Shown here one piece after another: positions 53,801 to 61,917 of a DNA stretch of 64,000 nt. Made by a program: the position numbers and the translations under genes. The stretch's first letter is position 1; each line of letters begins with the position of its first letter. Below the pieces are notes generated by a model. The model saw nothing but the letters and a program-made list of their open reading frames with translations, had not been told where the DNA came from and searched no databases. The DNA comes from Algoriphagus iocasae (lineage in GTDB: Bacteria; Bacteroidota; Bacteroidia; Cytophagales; Cyclobacteriaceae). The DNA lies in assembly GCF_014206875.1 (NCBI RefSeq), contig NZ_JACIJO010000003.1, forward strand, positions 1,196,660 to 1,260,659. Reading direction: 5' to 3'.

Positions 53801-54250
53801 TTATATAGCGGAGCTCTTGAAGGCGGAAGTGTTAGAGCTGGTAGATTTATATTTTTCCAGAATCAAACAGCCCAATGTATCCGTTGCCATGGCTATGACG
53901 ACATGGGTGGTACTGCTGGACCACATTTGAATGGAGTTGCTAATAGAATTTCTAGAACACAGTTATTAGAGGCTTTGATTGAACCAAGCAAGCGACTTGC
54001 TCCTGGTTATGGATTTGTTCAGCTTACATTGAAAAATGGTGACTCGGTAAGTGGTACCTTGATCGAAGAAAAAGACAATGGAATAGTAATCAAAGAGGCT
54101 TCAAAACCTGAAACTTTGATTTTGAACAGTGACATTGCAGAAAGGAAAAATTCTCCTTCAAGTATGCCTGATATGAAGCAGATTCTAAGTAAGAGAGAAA
54201 TTCGAGACTTAGTCAGCTTCCTAAGTACCCTGACGAAAGAATGGGAATGA
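50831..54250 (+). CDS. Large HEAT-repeat lipoprotein with N-terminal propeller and C-terminal cytochrome c domain
   Basis: A 1139-aa exported protein. A lipoprotein signal (KYLLAAAIPFAFSC) follows either the ATG at 50831 or the one at 50846. Residues about 40-480 look like a sugar-dehydrogenase-type beta-propeller (ITVEVTDDGSLYYT-like strands, GLELGPDGRIYWGIGDIG, LDFGPDGSLYFADWIQG), with Asp-rich Ca-type loops DVNGDGSHDW and DTNGDGIMDE. Residues about 500-980 are HEAT/PBS-type repeats. Cys1016-x-x-Cys1019-His1020 (CIRCHG) then begins a class I cytochrome c domain, with Met near SSMPDM as possible axial ligand. This order is found in periplasmic dehydrogenase-like proteins that pass electrons to cytochromes. 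Substrate unknown, likely a sugar or alcohol. A TATTTTTG -7 candidate is at 50803-50810. Confidence 0.85.
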   Translation: MPQPKMKKTYAKYLLAAAIPFAFSCSKQEPVDLREKNLSKEEISAMAQAAESQISPTLADGLKLSLWAVDSLVYDPISIQVTDDGSLYYTRTNRQKNSEFDIRGHQDWEIESISLQTIDEKRSFLQKTLSPEMSDKNTWLADVNGDGSHDWRDLTVEREELYRLEDKDGDGFADYSQMMVNDFNDVTTDVAGALLKLEDNLFIGVGPDVWRLTDTNGDGIMDEKESISHGYGIHIGFGGHGMSGLELGPDGRIYWGIGDIGFNGKGPDGTEWKYPNRGVIARANPDGSDFEIFAMGVRNTHEFTFDQYNNLISVDNDGDHGGESERLVYLVNGSDTGWRTNWQFGKYRDPENNTYKVWMDEKLYLPRHEGQAAYITPPIQNYINGPTGMVFNPGTALAEKWKNTFFVASFVGNPTSSGIHAFKLEPDGATFKMSHTEKVMGGVLATGLDFGPDGSLYFADWIQGWNTKNYGRVWKLDDEGGQNWEARKITAQVMKTDFKTLTDEALSGYLSDEDMRIRRKAQFELAKRGEDGFKVFQSAIVQKSNQLARIHAIVGISQLARMEDQKYADALIPLLQDTDPEIRAQAAKWLGDIKYAKAGESLMPLLTDPEIRVQFFASEAIGRIAYEPAINGLISVLEANNDKDAYLRHAASLALARINKKEPLIALASNPSPAVRLGAVLALRRMAEPGITAFLGDSDEYIVTEVARAINDDFSIEPALPALGDLLVTTKFQNEALIRRAIGANLRVGTPKALENLKTYISKPGISPVLKAEAIATIGTWAKPSVLDRVDGRNRGAVERELAPIQAAAATTLINSLSDQNETVKIAAEKAIGKLKIKEAEPKLLALLKSDRVDPVRVEAILALSKIVPENISGPIEIAMNDKSKAVRVVGLDLLTKTDISEELMVNLLQDVIQNRTIEERQAALLSLGNLPNSANLELWNTLLADLKANKLPNEVMIELEEAIEETGSEDLKTKYDQIQQERTNGDLVALYSGALEGGSVRAGRFIFFQNQTAQCIRCHGYDDMGGTAGPHLNGVANRISRTQLLEALIEPSKRLAPGYGFVQLTLKNGDSVSGTLIEEKDNGIVIKEASKPETLILNSDIAERKNSPSSMPDMKQILSKREIRDLVSFLSTLTKEWE

Positions 54251-55110
54251 GAAAATACCTGAAATGGATTTTATGGATTGGGATCATCACTACAGTGGTG
54301 ATCCCTTTCTCATTGGTTCTAATTGGAAGGTCAATCCTACATAATTCTGACATTCCCCAAAAAGAATTTCTTTTAAAGTCTAATGAGAAAAAAACAATTC
54401 TGGCATTTTTCCCACATCCTGATGATGAAGTTACGGTAGCTGGAACTTTAATGAAAATGGTCGATCAAGGTCATTCAGTAATTTTGGTTTGTTTGAGTAG
54501 GGGAGAAGCAGCAGATACTGGAGGGAAAATTTCCAGAGAAATACTCGCAGAAATCAGAACATTGGAAATGGAACATGCTTCTAAAATCATTGGGGCTTCT
54601 CATTTAGAGCTCCTTAATTATCCTGATGGCGCGTTACTAAAAATAGGCATAGACTCATTAAAAAAAATTGCCTCTGAAATCATCGATGAATTCAAGCCGG
54701 AGGTTTTGATAAGTTATGATTCCAAAGTAGGACTTTATGGACACCCGGACCATCAGCTAACAGGTTTCGTTCTTGAAGAGCTGTTTTTAAAAAGAGTAGG
54801 GGAACCTTCTTTTTCTCCAAAGAGGCTTTTTCAGGTAACACTCTCTCCAAAACAAATTAACCTTGCTCTTAAGATTTCAAAAGGTTTTCAGGAGAACTAT
54901 CCAAATGATCTTTCTAAAGGATTACCTAAACCTGATTTTTCAATTTCTACCCAATCTTATTTCGAAAAGGTTCTAGAAGTTATTGAAGGACATGAATCAC
55001 AAAGCAAAACGCTAAAAGACCTTTTGCCTTATCATGATAAAATCCCTCCATTAATCTATTCCAGGATTTTTGATCGAGAATATTTTCATGAGGTCAAAGC
55101 AAAAAAATAG
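54241..55110 (+). CDS. PIG-L family deacetylase, membrane anchored
   Basis: A 289-aa zinc deacetylase of the LmbE/PIG-L type. One N-terminal membrane helix (about 8-30) is followed by the active-site signature FFPHPDDEVTVAGTL with His59, Asp61, Asp62 and Glu63, and YGHPDHQ as the second metal segment. Such enzymes remove acetyl groups from N-acetylglucosamine-containing substrates. The start overlaps the stop of the cytochrome-domain gene by 10 bp, so it is translationally coupled. Deacetylation of a sugar may feed the preceding dehydrogenase-like protein, but this is inference. A strong terminator overlaps its 3' end. Confidence 0.87.
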   Translation: MGMRKYLKWILWIGIITTVVIPFSLVLIGRSILHNSDIPQKEFLLKSNEKKTILAFFPHPDDEVTVAGTLMKMVDQGHSVILVCLSRGEAADTGGKISREILAEIRTLEMEHASKIIGASHLELLNYPDGALLKIGIDSLKKIASEIIDEFKPEVLISYDSKVGLYGHPDHQLTGFVLEELFLKRVGEPSFSPKRLFQVTLSPKQINLALKISKGFQENYPNDLSKGLPKPDFSISTQSYFEKVLEVIEGHESQSKTLKDLLPYHDKIPPLIYSRIFDREYFHEVKAKK

Positions 55111-55138
55111 CCCTTTTGAAAACTCAAAAGGGCTATTT
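55105..55138. terminator. Bidirectional hairpin terminator
   Basis: AAATAGCCCTTTTGA pairs with TCAAAAGGGCTATTT around AAAC. It overlaps the stop codon of the PIG-L gene and also lies just after the minus-strand TonB receptor gene. Confidence 0.88.
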
Positions 55139-55154
55139 CATGAAAGAAGAGTTA

Positions 55155-58100
55155 TTAATTCAAGAACTCGTCAAATGTCAGGCTGACAAAATACATGGTA
55201 CCAACAGTTGGGTTACCCCAAGCTTGTCTGTATCCTTTGCTAAACAAATTGGATCCACCAACTTTCAAAATAGACTTGATGCTTTTCAATTTATAGCTTA
55301 TTTGTGCATCGAAAGTTCCAAAGGCTGGCATTTTAGAAAGTTGCTGCGTAGAAACTGCAGGGGACACAAAAGATGATTGCCAAACAAATTCTCCTTGCCA
55401 TCTGTAGGCTAAAGCAAATCCTAGGTTATCGACAACTTCTCTGTTCGCAAAATTCAATACATATCTGTATTCAGGTGTATTGAAGCTTGGCTGGAATCCA
55501 GTTTCAGCTAATTCGTCGAGATTGGACAATGTGTTATAAGAAACATTACCACCGATCGCATAGCCTTTAGGCAATTTGTAGTCTAAACTTGCTGCCCATC
55601 CCCAAGATTTAATAATCTCAGTTCTATTGACAGGCATTGAATAGATATTTCTTGCTCCAGCAATTGCTCCGATCAAATTCAAACCTGTAATTGGATTAGG
55701 TCCTGCCAATCCAGCATCAGTTGCATCTTGAACCAAAACTTGGCTACCGTTGAAATTTTCAAATCGATTGAAATAAGCGTAGGCATCAACCAAAAGTTTA
55801 TTGCCCCAAAGTCCTTTGTATCCAACTTCAAAAGATTTTACTCTTTCAGGTTTGAATTCTTTGATCTCGTAAGGTTGTAATAAGTTGGTATTTGCGCCAG
55901 CAGCATTCACTGGTACCAATTGAGCAGCAATTCCAGGAACCAAAGTTGGAGCCAAAGCAGCAATTGCGGCAGGAGCTTCATTTGGAGGAATAATACCAGC
56001 TTGAACTTGTCCAGTTACGAATTCTGTAGCTTGCTGAATTGCAATTTGAGTTGCCTGTTGAATACTTTGCTGATAAACTGGAGAATTTGGTTGAGTATCT
56101 GCTAGAACAGCACCACCATAATTTGTAACATTTGCCAGTGTATAACCTGGGTTTGCATTTAGATTATATCGATCTGCAAAGAGAGGCAATCCACCAATTA
56201 ATCTCGCCTGAGGAGTGTTTAGATCAATGTATTGATCTTGATTGGTAGGAATACGGAAACCTGTCTGGTAAGAAGCTCTAAAGTTATGATCACCTATAGT
56301 ATAAACACCAGATACTCTTGGTGACCACTGACCTGCAAAATTCTCATTCTTATCATAACGTGCAGAAGCAGTCAATTTGAAGTGATCATTGAATAGTTTT
56401 TTAGAACCTTGGATATAACCACCGTATTCGTTGATTTTGAATTCATCACCATTTTCATCCAAAGCGAAGATGGTTCCATTTGAATTAAGGTCATATATCC
56501 TGTAATTCGCTCCCATTACAAACTCAGCGAATTTGATATGATCAGCAAAATTGTAAGAACCTTCAAAATGATACAGGTTACTACTATCGACAAATTTTGC
56601 ACCCACACCATTTTGGTTTCCAGGAATTGGTCTAGATGTAACATCCGCTAATGCATTGTTAAATTCAGAAGTTCCAGGCATATATCGACCTTGATCGGCA
56701 AAAGCCCTTGCTGCTTGATGCGCTTGATCTGCTGGTAGTCCACCTTGAATTGCCTGAGCATAGGCACCTACATATTCTGGGAACCATTGTGTACTTGCTT
56801 TCCAAGCTTCATTGATCCCTTGTGCTGCCGTTCCCACTGCATATGCATCACCTGATCTTTCCTGAGTGGTATAAGCTCTCAAGTACCAATTTGAACCTCT
56901 TAACTCTGCCTTATACTGTCCCATATTAAAGTTCTTTAGAGAATAGCGGTCTGCTCCTGTATACACAGAAGTACCAAATCCTAAATTTCCCTGAAGGACA
57001 GCTTCTACGCGGTCATTAATTCTATAATGAAGTGCTGCATTCATTTTGATTGATTTGGTCCCGTAATCAGCCAAATCTCTCTCCATGTATCCAGTTCTTG
57101 AAACAGCCGTATTTGGAATTAATTGAAGCGCAGCAGAAGGTAAAGCACCAGCATCCACCATAGATTGAGCTACAGAAAGCATATTTACATTGGTCTCATC
57201 TCCATAGATGTTGACTCCATTATAAGCAGGGTTATTCTGACTAGTTCCTGTTTCAATGGTCGAGCCATTTAAAAGAGATTGATCTCTGAAATCATTTGCT
57301 TGCCAATCATCAGCTTTTAGGTATTCGAAGTTTACTTTGAAAGCAAACTTATCACTTATTGCTTTTGCGTAGCGTGCACTGAAATTGTAGAACCCAGTAG
57401 TTGGGTTCGATCTATTTCCCTCATCCATGATACCTGTCTTCACGTTTGCAGAAAGGCCTTGATATAAGAAAGGACTCTTGGAATTCATTAATAAAATACC
57501 GTTGATAGCATTTGGTCCGTAAAGCGCGGAAGATGCACCCGGAAGCAATTCAACGCTTTCCAGATCAAGTTCAGAAATCCCAACGATGTTACCTACTGAG
57601 AAATTTAAACCAGGAGCCTGATTATCCATTCCATCAATCAACTGGACCGTTCTCACGTTACCGTTAGCATTAAAACCTCTTGTGTTAAATGATTTGAAAG
57701 TCAATGATTGGGTGCTCATTTCTACACCTTTCATATTATTCAATGCATCATAAAAATTGGCCTGTGGCGCATCCCGGATGGCTATAATATCGAGCTTTTC
57801 TACTGAGACAGGAGACTGAAGAACACTTTCTTCAACTCTTGATGCAGATACTACTACTTCTTGTCCTAGAATAGTTGTTTCGGACATTTGGATATCCAGA
57901 TTGCTGATTCCTCCGGTAATTTCAACTTCCTGGGTATTGTAGCCAACCATTGAGAATACCAACACAAATGGAGGTTCTTGTTGAACGCTTAGATTATACT
58001 TACCTGACAAGTCGGAAATTGTTCCAATTACTTTTCCTTTTACCAGAATGTTGACACCGACTAAAGTCTCTTTGGTATCTGTATCTGTGATTGTTCCAGA

Positions 58101-58196
58101 AACTACTGTTTGGGCCAAAACTCTGGCCGAACAGATGGAAACTAGAAAGAACAGCAGAAACACTACCCGCATTTTAGCATGAGTAGAATTGATCAT
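55155..58196 (-). CDS. TonB-dependent outer-membrane receptor (SusC-like N-domain)
   Basis: A 1013-aa receptor. The ATG at 58196 is used; an inner ATG at 58172 gives the same signal peptide (VFLLFFLVS..VLAQ). After it come a CarboxypepD-reg domain (VVSGTITDTDTKETLVGVNI), the plug (PVSVEKLDIIAIRDAPQANF, VQLIDGMDNQAPG, LPGASSALYGPNAINGILLM) and a large beta barrel ending at LTFDEFLN. It lacks an obvious SusD partner, so it may import a siderophore, vitamin or small peptide instead of a glycan. An unusual Ala/Gln/Pro-rich low-complexity insertion lies near residue 735. A promoter is expected in the AT-rich gap 58197-58474. Confidence 0.93.
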   Translation of the reverse strand: MINSTHAKMRVVFLLFFLVSICSARVLAQTVVSGTITDTDTKETLVGVNILVKGKVIGTISDLSGKYNLSVQQEPPFVLVFSMVGYNTQEVEITGGISNLDIQMSETTILGQEVVVSASRVEESVLQSPVSVEKLDIIAIRDAPQANFYDALNNMKGVEMSTQSLTFKSFNTRGFNANGNVRTVQLIDGMDNQAPGLNFSVGNIVGISELDLESVELLPGASSALYGPNAINGILLMNSKSPFLYQGLSANVKTGIMDEGNRSNPTTGFYNFSARYAKAISDKFAFKVNFEYLKADDWQANDFRDQSLLNGSTIETGTSQNNPAYNGVNIYGDETNVNMLSVAQSMVDAGALPSAALQLIPNTAVSRTGYMERDLADYGTKSIKMNAALHYRINDRVEAVLQGNLGFGTSVYTGADRYSLKNFNMGQYKAELRGSNWYLRAYTTQERSGDAYAVGTAAQGINEAWKASTQWFPEYVGAYAQAIQGGLPADQAHQAARAFADQGRYMPGTSEFNNALADVTSRPIPGNQNGVGAKFVDSSNLYHFEGSYNFADHIKFAEFVMGANYRIYDLNSNGTIFALDENGDEFKINEYGGYIQGSKKLFNDHFKLTASARYDKNENFAGQWSPRVSGVYTIGDHNFRASYQTGFRIPTNQDQYIDLNTPQARLIGGLPLFADRYNLNANPGYTLANVTNYGGAVLADTQPNSPVYQQSIQQATQIAIQQATEFVTGQVQAGIIPPNEAPAAIAALAPTLVPGIAAQLVPVNAAGANTNLLQPYEIKEFKPERVKSFEVGYKGLWGNKLLVDAYAYFNRFENFNGSQVLVQDATDAGLAGPNPITGLNLIGAIAGARNIYSMPVNRTEIIKSWGWAASLDYKLPKGYAIGGNVSYNTLSNLDELAETGFQPSFNTPEYRYVLNFANREVVDNLGFALAYRWQGEFVWQSSFVSPAVSTQQLSKMPAFGTFDAQISYKLKSIKSILKVGGSNLFSKGYRQAWGNPTVGTMYFVSLTFDEFLN

Positions 58197-58474
58197 AATA
58201 GATGAGTTTATTGTTGTGATTAAGGGAATCAAATAAGGTGATTACGCTTATTTAATAGCCGAAATTTATTCTAATTAGCGAATAAATAATTGATTTGAGT
58301 AACTTTTTAATTGACTAGTTGAAAAGTGAAAATGTGGCTAAAATGGAAACTAAACCTATTTCTAGCGAAAATTTGAAAAAATATTATAGATAGTTAATGA
58401 TCAAATGAGTTAAAGTTGATTTTTTTAAAAATTCAAAAAAAAGAGTTTTTTTTTATTGATATAGATCAAGCAAA
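58197..58474. other. AT-rich gap upstream of the TonB receptor gene
   Basis: No gene or repeat seen. The stretch is rich in A and T with several A or T runs, as expected for a promoter region serving the minus-strand TonB receptor gene. I did not find a clear TAnnTTTG match on the minus strand. Confidence 0.4.
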
Positions 58475-58502
58475 AAAAAGCTCATGAAATCATGAGCTTT
58501 TT
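58475..58502 (-). terminator. Terminator after gldC
   Basis: AAAAAGCTCATGA pairs with TCATGAGCTTTTT around two unpaired bases, and the minus strand continues with a U run (complement of 58472-58478). It is 19 bp after the gldC stop and ends the long minus-strand operon. Confidence 0.85.
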
Positions 58503-58521
58503 AATAGTGTTTAAATAATAG

Positions 58522-58863
58522 TTATTGGATTTTTCCATTTTCTTCATTGACATGCCTTACTAACCTGTCACAAAGATCTTTTATTTCTTCAGACATGTAT
58601 TCATCACCTGTGCTGTTCAAAATAGTCTGTCCCATTCCGCCTAGGATATCGATATAGAATCTTTTCATCTCTACCACCGACATATCTTCTGTCCAAAGAT
58701 CAATTCTAAGGGTACTTTGATTCAGGTTATCCCAAATGTTTAGACTGATACTTTTAGTGGATTCAAGACCTTCACCTTCTTTATCTGACGCATCCCAAGT
58801 GATTGCTTTCGGAAGACTTTTCTCGTCTAATTCTATTTGAAATTTAATGTCTGACTTTTTCAT
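58522..58863 (-). CDS. gldC: Gliding-motility associated protein GldC
   Basis: A 113-aa cytoplasmic protein matching GldC: KKSDIKFQIELDEKSLPKAITWDASD near the start, SLNIWDNLNQSTLRIDLWTEDM, and a helical end (DEYMSEEIKDLCDRLVRHV). GldC is needed for full gliding in Flavobacterium, but many non-gliding Bacteroidota keep it. It ends the operon that starts near ftsX, 58 bp after the CoA-transferase subunit gene. It does not by itself prove gliding, since other gld/spr genes are not in the window. Confidence 0.88.
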   Translation of the reverse strand: MKKSDIKFQIELDEKSLPKAITWDASDKEGEGLESTKSISLNIWDNLNQSTLRIDLWTEDMSVVEMKRFYIDILGGMGQTILNSTGDEYMSEEIKDLCDRLVRHVNEENGKIQ

Positions 58864-58921
58864 TCGTAATAATTTTTCAGGTAAACCACGAGATTCCCTG
58901 GCAAGTTCAATTGTTTGTTAT

Positions 58922-59581
58922 TTAATCAAAAACCATTTCAGGAACTTCTCCTTCAATGATTAATTTTCCTGAGGTTTTCTCCTTTATTTCCTCAACACTG
59001 ACACCTGGGGCTCTTTCTTTTAGAATAAAACCACCAGAAGGAGATACTTCAAGTACAGCCAGGTCACTGACAATTTTTTTGACACATCTTACTCCTGTTA
59101 TTGGCAAAGTGCATTCTGTTAATAGTTTTGATTCCCCACTTTTGGAGCAATGCTGCATAGCCACAATGATATTCTCAGCAGAAGCCACCAAATCCATGGC
59201 TCCACCCATTCCTTTCACCATTTTTCCCGGAATTTTCCAGTTGGCAATGTCACCATTTTCTGATACTTCCATTGCGCCTAGAATCGTCAGGTGTACATGC
59301 CCTCCTCTGATCATAGCAAATGACTCAGCGGAATTAAATAATACTGAGCCTTTTAGCATGGTGATCGTCTGCTTTCCAGCATTAATTAAATCCGGGTCAA
59401 CATCCTCTTCTTTTGGAAAAGGACCAATACCGAGAAGACCATTTTCTGATTGTAAAACCACTTCCAAAGAATCAGGAATGTAGTTAGCAACTAGGGTAGG
59501 GATCCCAATTCCAAGATTGATATACTGCCCATTTTTCACCTCTTTGGCGATCCGTTGAGCGATTTGATTTTTGCTTAACAT
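58922..59581 (-). CDS. scoB: 3-oxoacid CoA-transferase subunit B
   Basis: A 219-aa beta subunit of a succinyl-CoA:3-ketoacid or acetate CoA-transferase. The catalytic Glu46 sits in QSENGLLG; QYINLGIGIPTLVANY and GAMDLVASA are typical. It pairs with the alpha-subunit gene 11 bp upstream. The complex moves CoA between acetoacetate and succinate or acetate in ketone-body or short-chain fatty acid use. Lengths are normal for the separate-subunit form. Confidence 0.93.
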   Translation of the reverse strand: MLSKNQIAQRIAKEVKNGQYINLGIGIPTLVANYIPDSLEVVLQSENGLLGIGPFPKEEDVDPDLINAGKQTITMLKGSVLFNSAESFAMIRGGHVHLTILGAMEVSENGDIANWKIPGKMVKGMGGAMDLVASAENIIVAMQHCSKSGESKLLTECTLPITGVRCVKKIVSDLAVLEVSPSGGFILKERAPGVSVEEIKEKTSGKLIIEGEVPEMVFD

Positions 59582-59592
59582 GGCTATTGGGT

Positions 59593-60288
59593 TTAGTTAG
59601 AAACAGTTCTTTGTTCAATTCTCTTCTCGTAATTTCTTCCTTCGAAAATACGCTGTACGTAAATTCCAGGTGTATGAATTTGATTGGGGTCCAATTCACC
59701 TATTTCTACCAGTTCTTCCACTTCAGCAATGCAAATTTTGCCAGCAGCAGCCATGATTGGATTAAAGTTTCTTGCCGTTCCTTTGAAAATCAAATTCCCT
59801 GCAGTATCTCCTTTCCAAGCTTTAATTATTGAGAAATCAGCTTTCAGGCCAGTTTCCATTAAATATTGCTTTCCATCAAATTCACGGATTTCCTTGCCTT
59901 CAGCGACTTCTGTTCCCACACCAGCCGGGGTAAAAAAAGCAGGGATTCCAGCTCCACCAGCACGAACTCTTTCTGCCAATGTTCCTTGCGGAATTAGCTC
60001 CACTTCCAATTCCCCTTGAAGCAATTGTCTCTCGAACTCAGCGTTTTCACCCACATAACTCGAGATCATCTTCTTCACCATCCGTTTTTTCAGAAGTAAT
60101 CCTATTCCGAAATCATCTACTCCGGCGTTGTTGGAAACTATGGTTAAATCTTTGATATCACGTTGGAGTAGAGCAGAGATGCAATTTTCGGGAATCCCCG
60201 AAAGTCCAAATCCTCCCATCATCAAAAAAGCTCCGGTAGGAATATCCGCCACAGCTTCATGGGCATCTTTTACCGTTTTGTTGATCAT
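59593..60288 (-). CDS. scoA: 3-oxoacid CoA-transferase subunit A
   Basis: A 231-aa alpha subunit: [20 protein letters not shown] (CoA-binding Gly-rich loop), [14 protein letters not shown], then [25 protein letters not shown]. It is co-transcribed with scoB. It lies 12 bp after ribF in a cluster of envelope and cofactor genes. The first Met ([17 protein letters not shown]) is a good start. No separate regulator is present. Confidence 0.93.
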   Translation of the reverse strand: MINKTVKDAHEAVADIPTGAFLMMGGFGLSGIPENCISALLQRDIKDLTIVSNNAGVDDFGIGLLLKKRMVKKMISSYVGENAEFERQLLQGELEVELIPQGTLAERVRAGGAGIPAFFTPAGVGTEVAEGKEIREFDGKQYLMETGLKADFSIIKAWKGDTAGNLIFKGTARNFNPIMAAAGKICIAEVEELVEIGELDPNQIHTPGIYVQRIFEGRNYEKRIEQRTVSN

Positions 60289-60300
60289 ATTATTTTGGGT

Positions 60301-61224
60301 TTAAAGTAAAGTCTTGGCCATCTTTTGATCTATTGCCAGCTGATTTTTCAACTCTTCCAAGTTTTCAAATTTTCTTTCCTCTCGCAGGAATTCCTTCAAA
60401 TAGATCGTGATCTGCTTGTCATAAAGATCCCCTTGGAAATCAAACAAATGTGCTTCCACAGTTTTCTTGGTTCCACCGACAGTTGGACGGTTCCCAATAT
60501 TCAGCATAGCCTTGAATAAAGAACCATTTACAGAGGCCTCTACAGCATAAACGCCATCCATCGGGATGAGTTTATAATCATTTGGAATATGGATGTTGGC
60601 AGTTGGGAATCCGATAGAACGGCCAATTTGTTGCCCTTTGATTACTAGACCATTCAGTTCGTAAGGTCTTCCCAAATAATCTGTTGCCGTTTTCACATGA
60701 CCTGTTTCTAAAGCAGTTCTTATTTTGGTGCTGGAAACTCCGATTTCATCTACATCCTGCCGGGAAATCTCCTCTAACTCGAATCCGAATTCAGAATGAT
60801 GCTCCTGTAAATATTCAAAACTACCTTCTCTATTTTTACCAAATCGGTGATCGTAACCAATGACCAGCTTACTTGGCTTTACCTTTTCCACCAAAACCTT
60901 TTCTATAAATTCTCTGGAGGATAACTGCGAAAATTCTTTGGTAAAGGGTATAGTTATCAAATGATCAATTCCAAAAGATCTAAGGAGTTTGGTCTTTTCT
61001 TCGAAAGTGGACAATAGTCTAAGCTGGTGCTCTTCTGGATATAATACCAATCTAGGATGCGGCCAAAAAGTAATCAAAACCGTCTCTCCTTGGATTCCAC
61101 GAGCGATTTCTCGGATTCTCTTTAAAATCTTTTGATGTCCTAAATGCACTCCATCAAAGGTTCCACTGGTGACCACTGGATTGATTATCTGAGGAATATC
61201 ACTTAGTCCTTCGTAGATTCTCAT
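60301..61224 (-). CDS. ribF: Bifunctional riboflavin kinase / FAD synthetase
   Basis: A 307-aa RibF. The N-terminal FAD synthetase domain has the nucleotidyltransferase motif GTFDGVHLGHQKIL and VIGYDHRFGKNREG; the C-terminal riboflavin kinase has GRSIGFPTANIHIPNDYKLIP and DGVYAVEA. It makes FMN and FAD from riboflavin. It starts 8 bp after truB, a classic bacterial neighbour, and precedes scoA by 12 bp. Confidence 0.95.
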   Translation of the reverse strand: MRIYEGLSDIPQIINPVVTSGTFDGVHLGHQKILKRIREIARGIQGETVLITFWPHPRLVLYPEEHQLRLLSTFEEKTKLLRSFGIDHLITIPFTKEFSQLSSREFIEKVLVEKVKPSKLVIGYDHRFGKNREGSFEYLQEHHSEFGFELEEISRQDVDEIGVSSTKIRTALETGHVKTATDYLGRPYELNGLVIKGQQIGRSIGFPTANIHIPNDYKLIPMDGVYAVEASVNGSLFKAMLNIGNRPTVGGTKKTVEAHLFDFQGDLYDKQITIYLKEFLREERKFENLEELKNQLAIDQKMAKTLL

Positions 61225-61232
61225 AATATCAT

Positions 61233-61916
61233 TTATTGCTCGGTTTGATGCCTCGCTTTGATTTCAACAATTAAGTTATCTAATTCTTTAGCATCAGAAA
61301 GAAGAAAATCTCCAATTCTAGTCCTACACAAGGCACTCATATATGCTCCGACTTTCAGCTTTTCTCCAAGGTCCCTTGCTAAACTTCTGATATAGGTGCC
61401 TTTGGAACAGGAAATCCTGAAATCCACTTCGTTATTTTCAAATCTTGTAATTTCAAACTCACGAACCTGAACAGACCTAGGCTCCATTTTGACGTCGATA
61501 CCCTTTCTGGCTGACTCATAAACCCGCTTACCATCTACCTTGATAGCAGAATGCATCGGTGGAATCTGTTGGATATCTCCTGTCAATTCGGCTACAGCAG
61601 CTTGAACATCCTTAAGTGTTAAATGGGAGGGATCATCAACAGGAACCACCGGTTTTTCCAAATCAAAAGATTCGGTGGTAGCTCCAAGAACAAACGTTCC
61701 TGTGTACTCTTTTTCCTGCCCCATAAAACCATCAATCTGCTTGGTCATTTTTCCAGCACAGACAATCAGCAGTCCGGTGGCCAAGGGATCTAAAGTCCCA
61801 GCATGGCCTACTTTTTTGATTTTAAGAGCATTTCTTACCTTTTTTACGACATCAAAAGAGGTCCACTCTAAAGGTTTATTGATTAAGAAGACTTCTCCGT
61901 ATGGTTGATCCTGCAT
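61233..61916 (-). CDS. truB: tRNA pseudouridine(55) synthase
   Basis: A 227-aa TruB that isomerises U55 in the T loop. The catalytic Asp43 is in GHAGTLDPLATGLL, and KPLEWTSFDVV, the KEYTG strand and CSKGTYIRSLARDLG follow. The ATG at 61916 is right; an upstream in-frame extension of 14 codons overlaps the uppP end and has no support. One base separates it from the uppP stop, so they are coupled. Confidence 0.95.
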   Translation of the reverse strand: MQDQPYGEVFLINKPLEWTSFDVVKKVRNALKIKKVGHAGTLDPLATGLLIVCAGKMTKQIDGFMGQEKEYTGTFVLGATTESFDLEKPVVPVDDPSHLTLKDVQAAVAELTGDIQQIPPMHSAIKVDGKRVYESARKGIDVKMEPRSVQVREFEITRFENNEVDFRISCSKGTYIRSLARDLGEKLKVGAYMSALCRTRIGDFLLSDAKELDNLIVEIKARHQTEQ

Positions 61917-61917
61917 G

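Noticed and set aside
60301-60519. Plus-strand ORF inside ribF and many similar antisense frames
   Set aside because: They lie wholly within well-supported genes on the other strand and show no conserved motifs.
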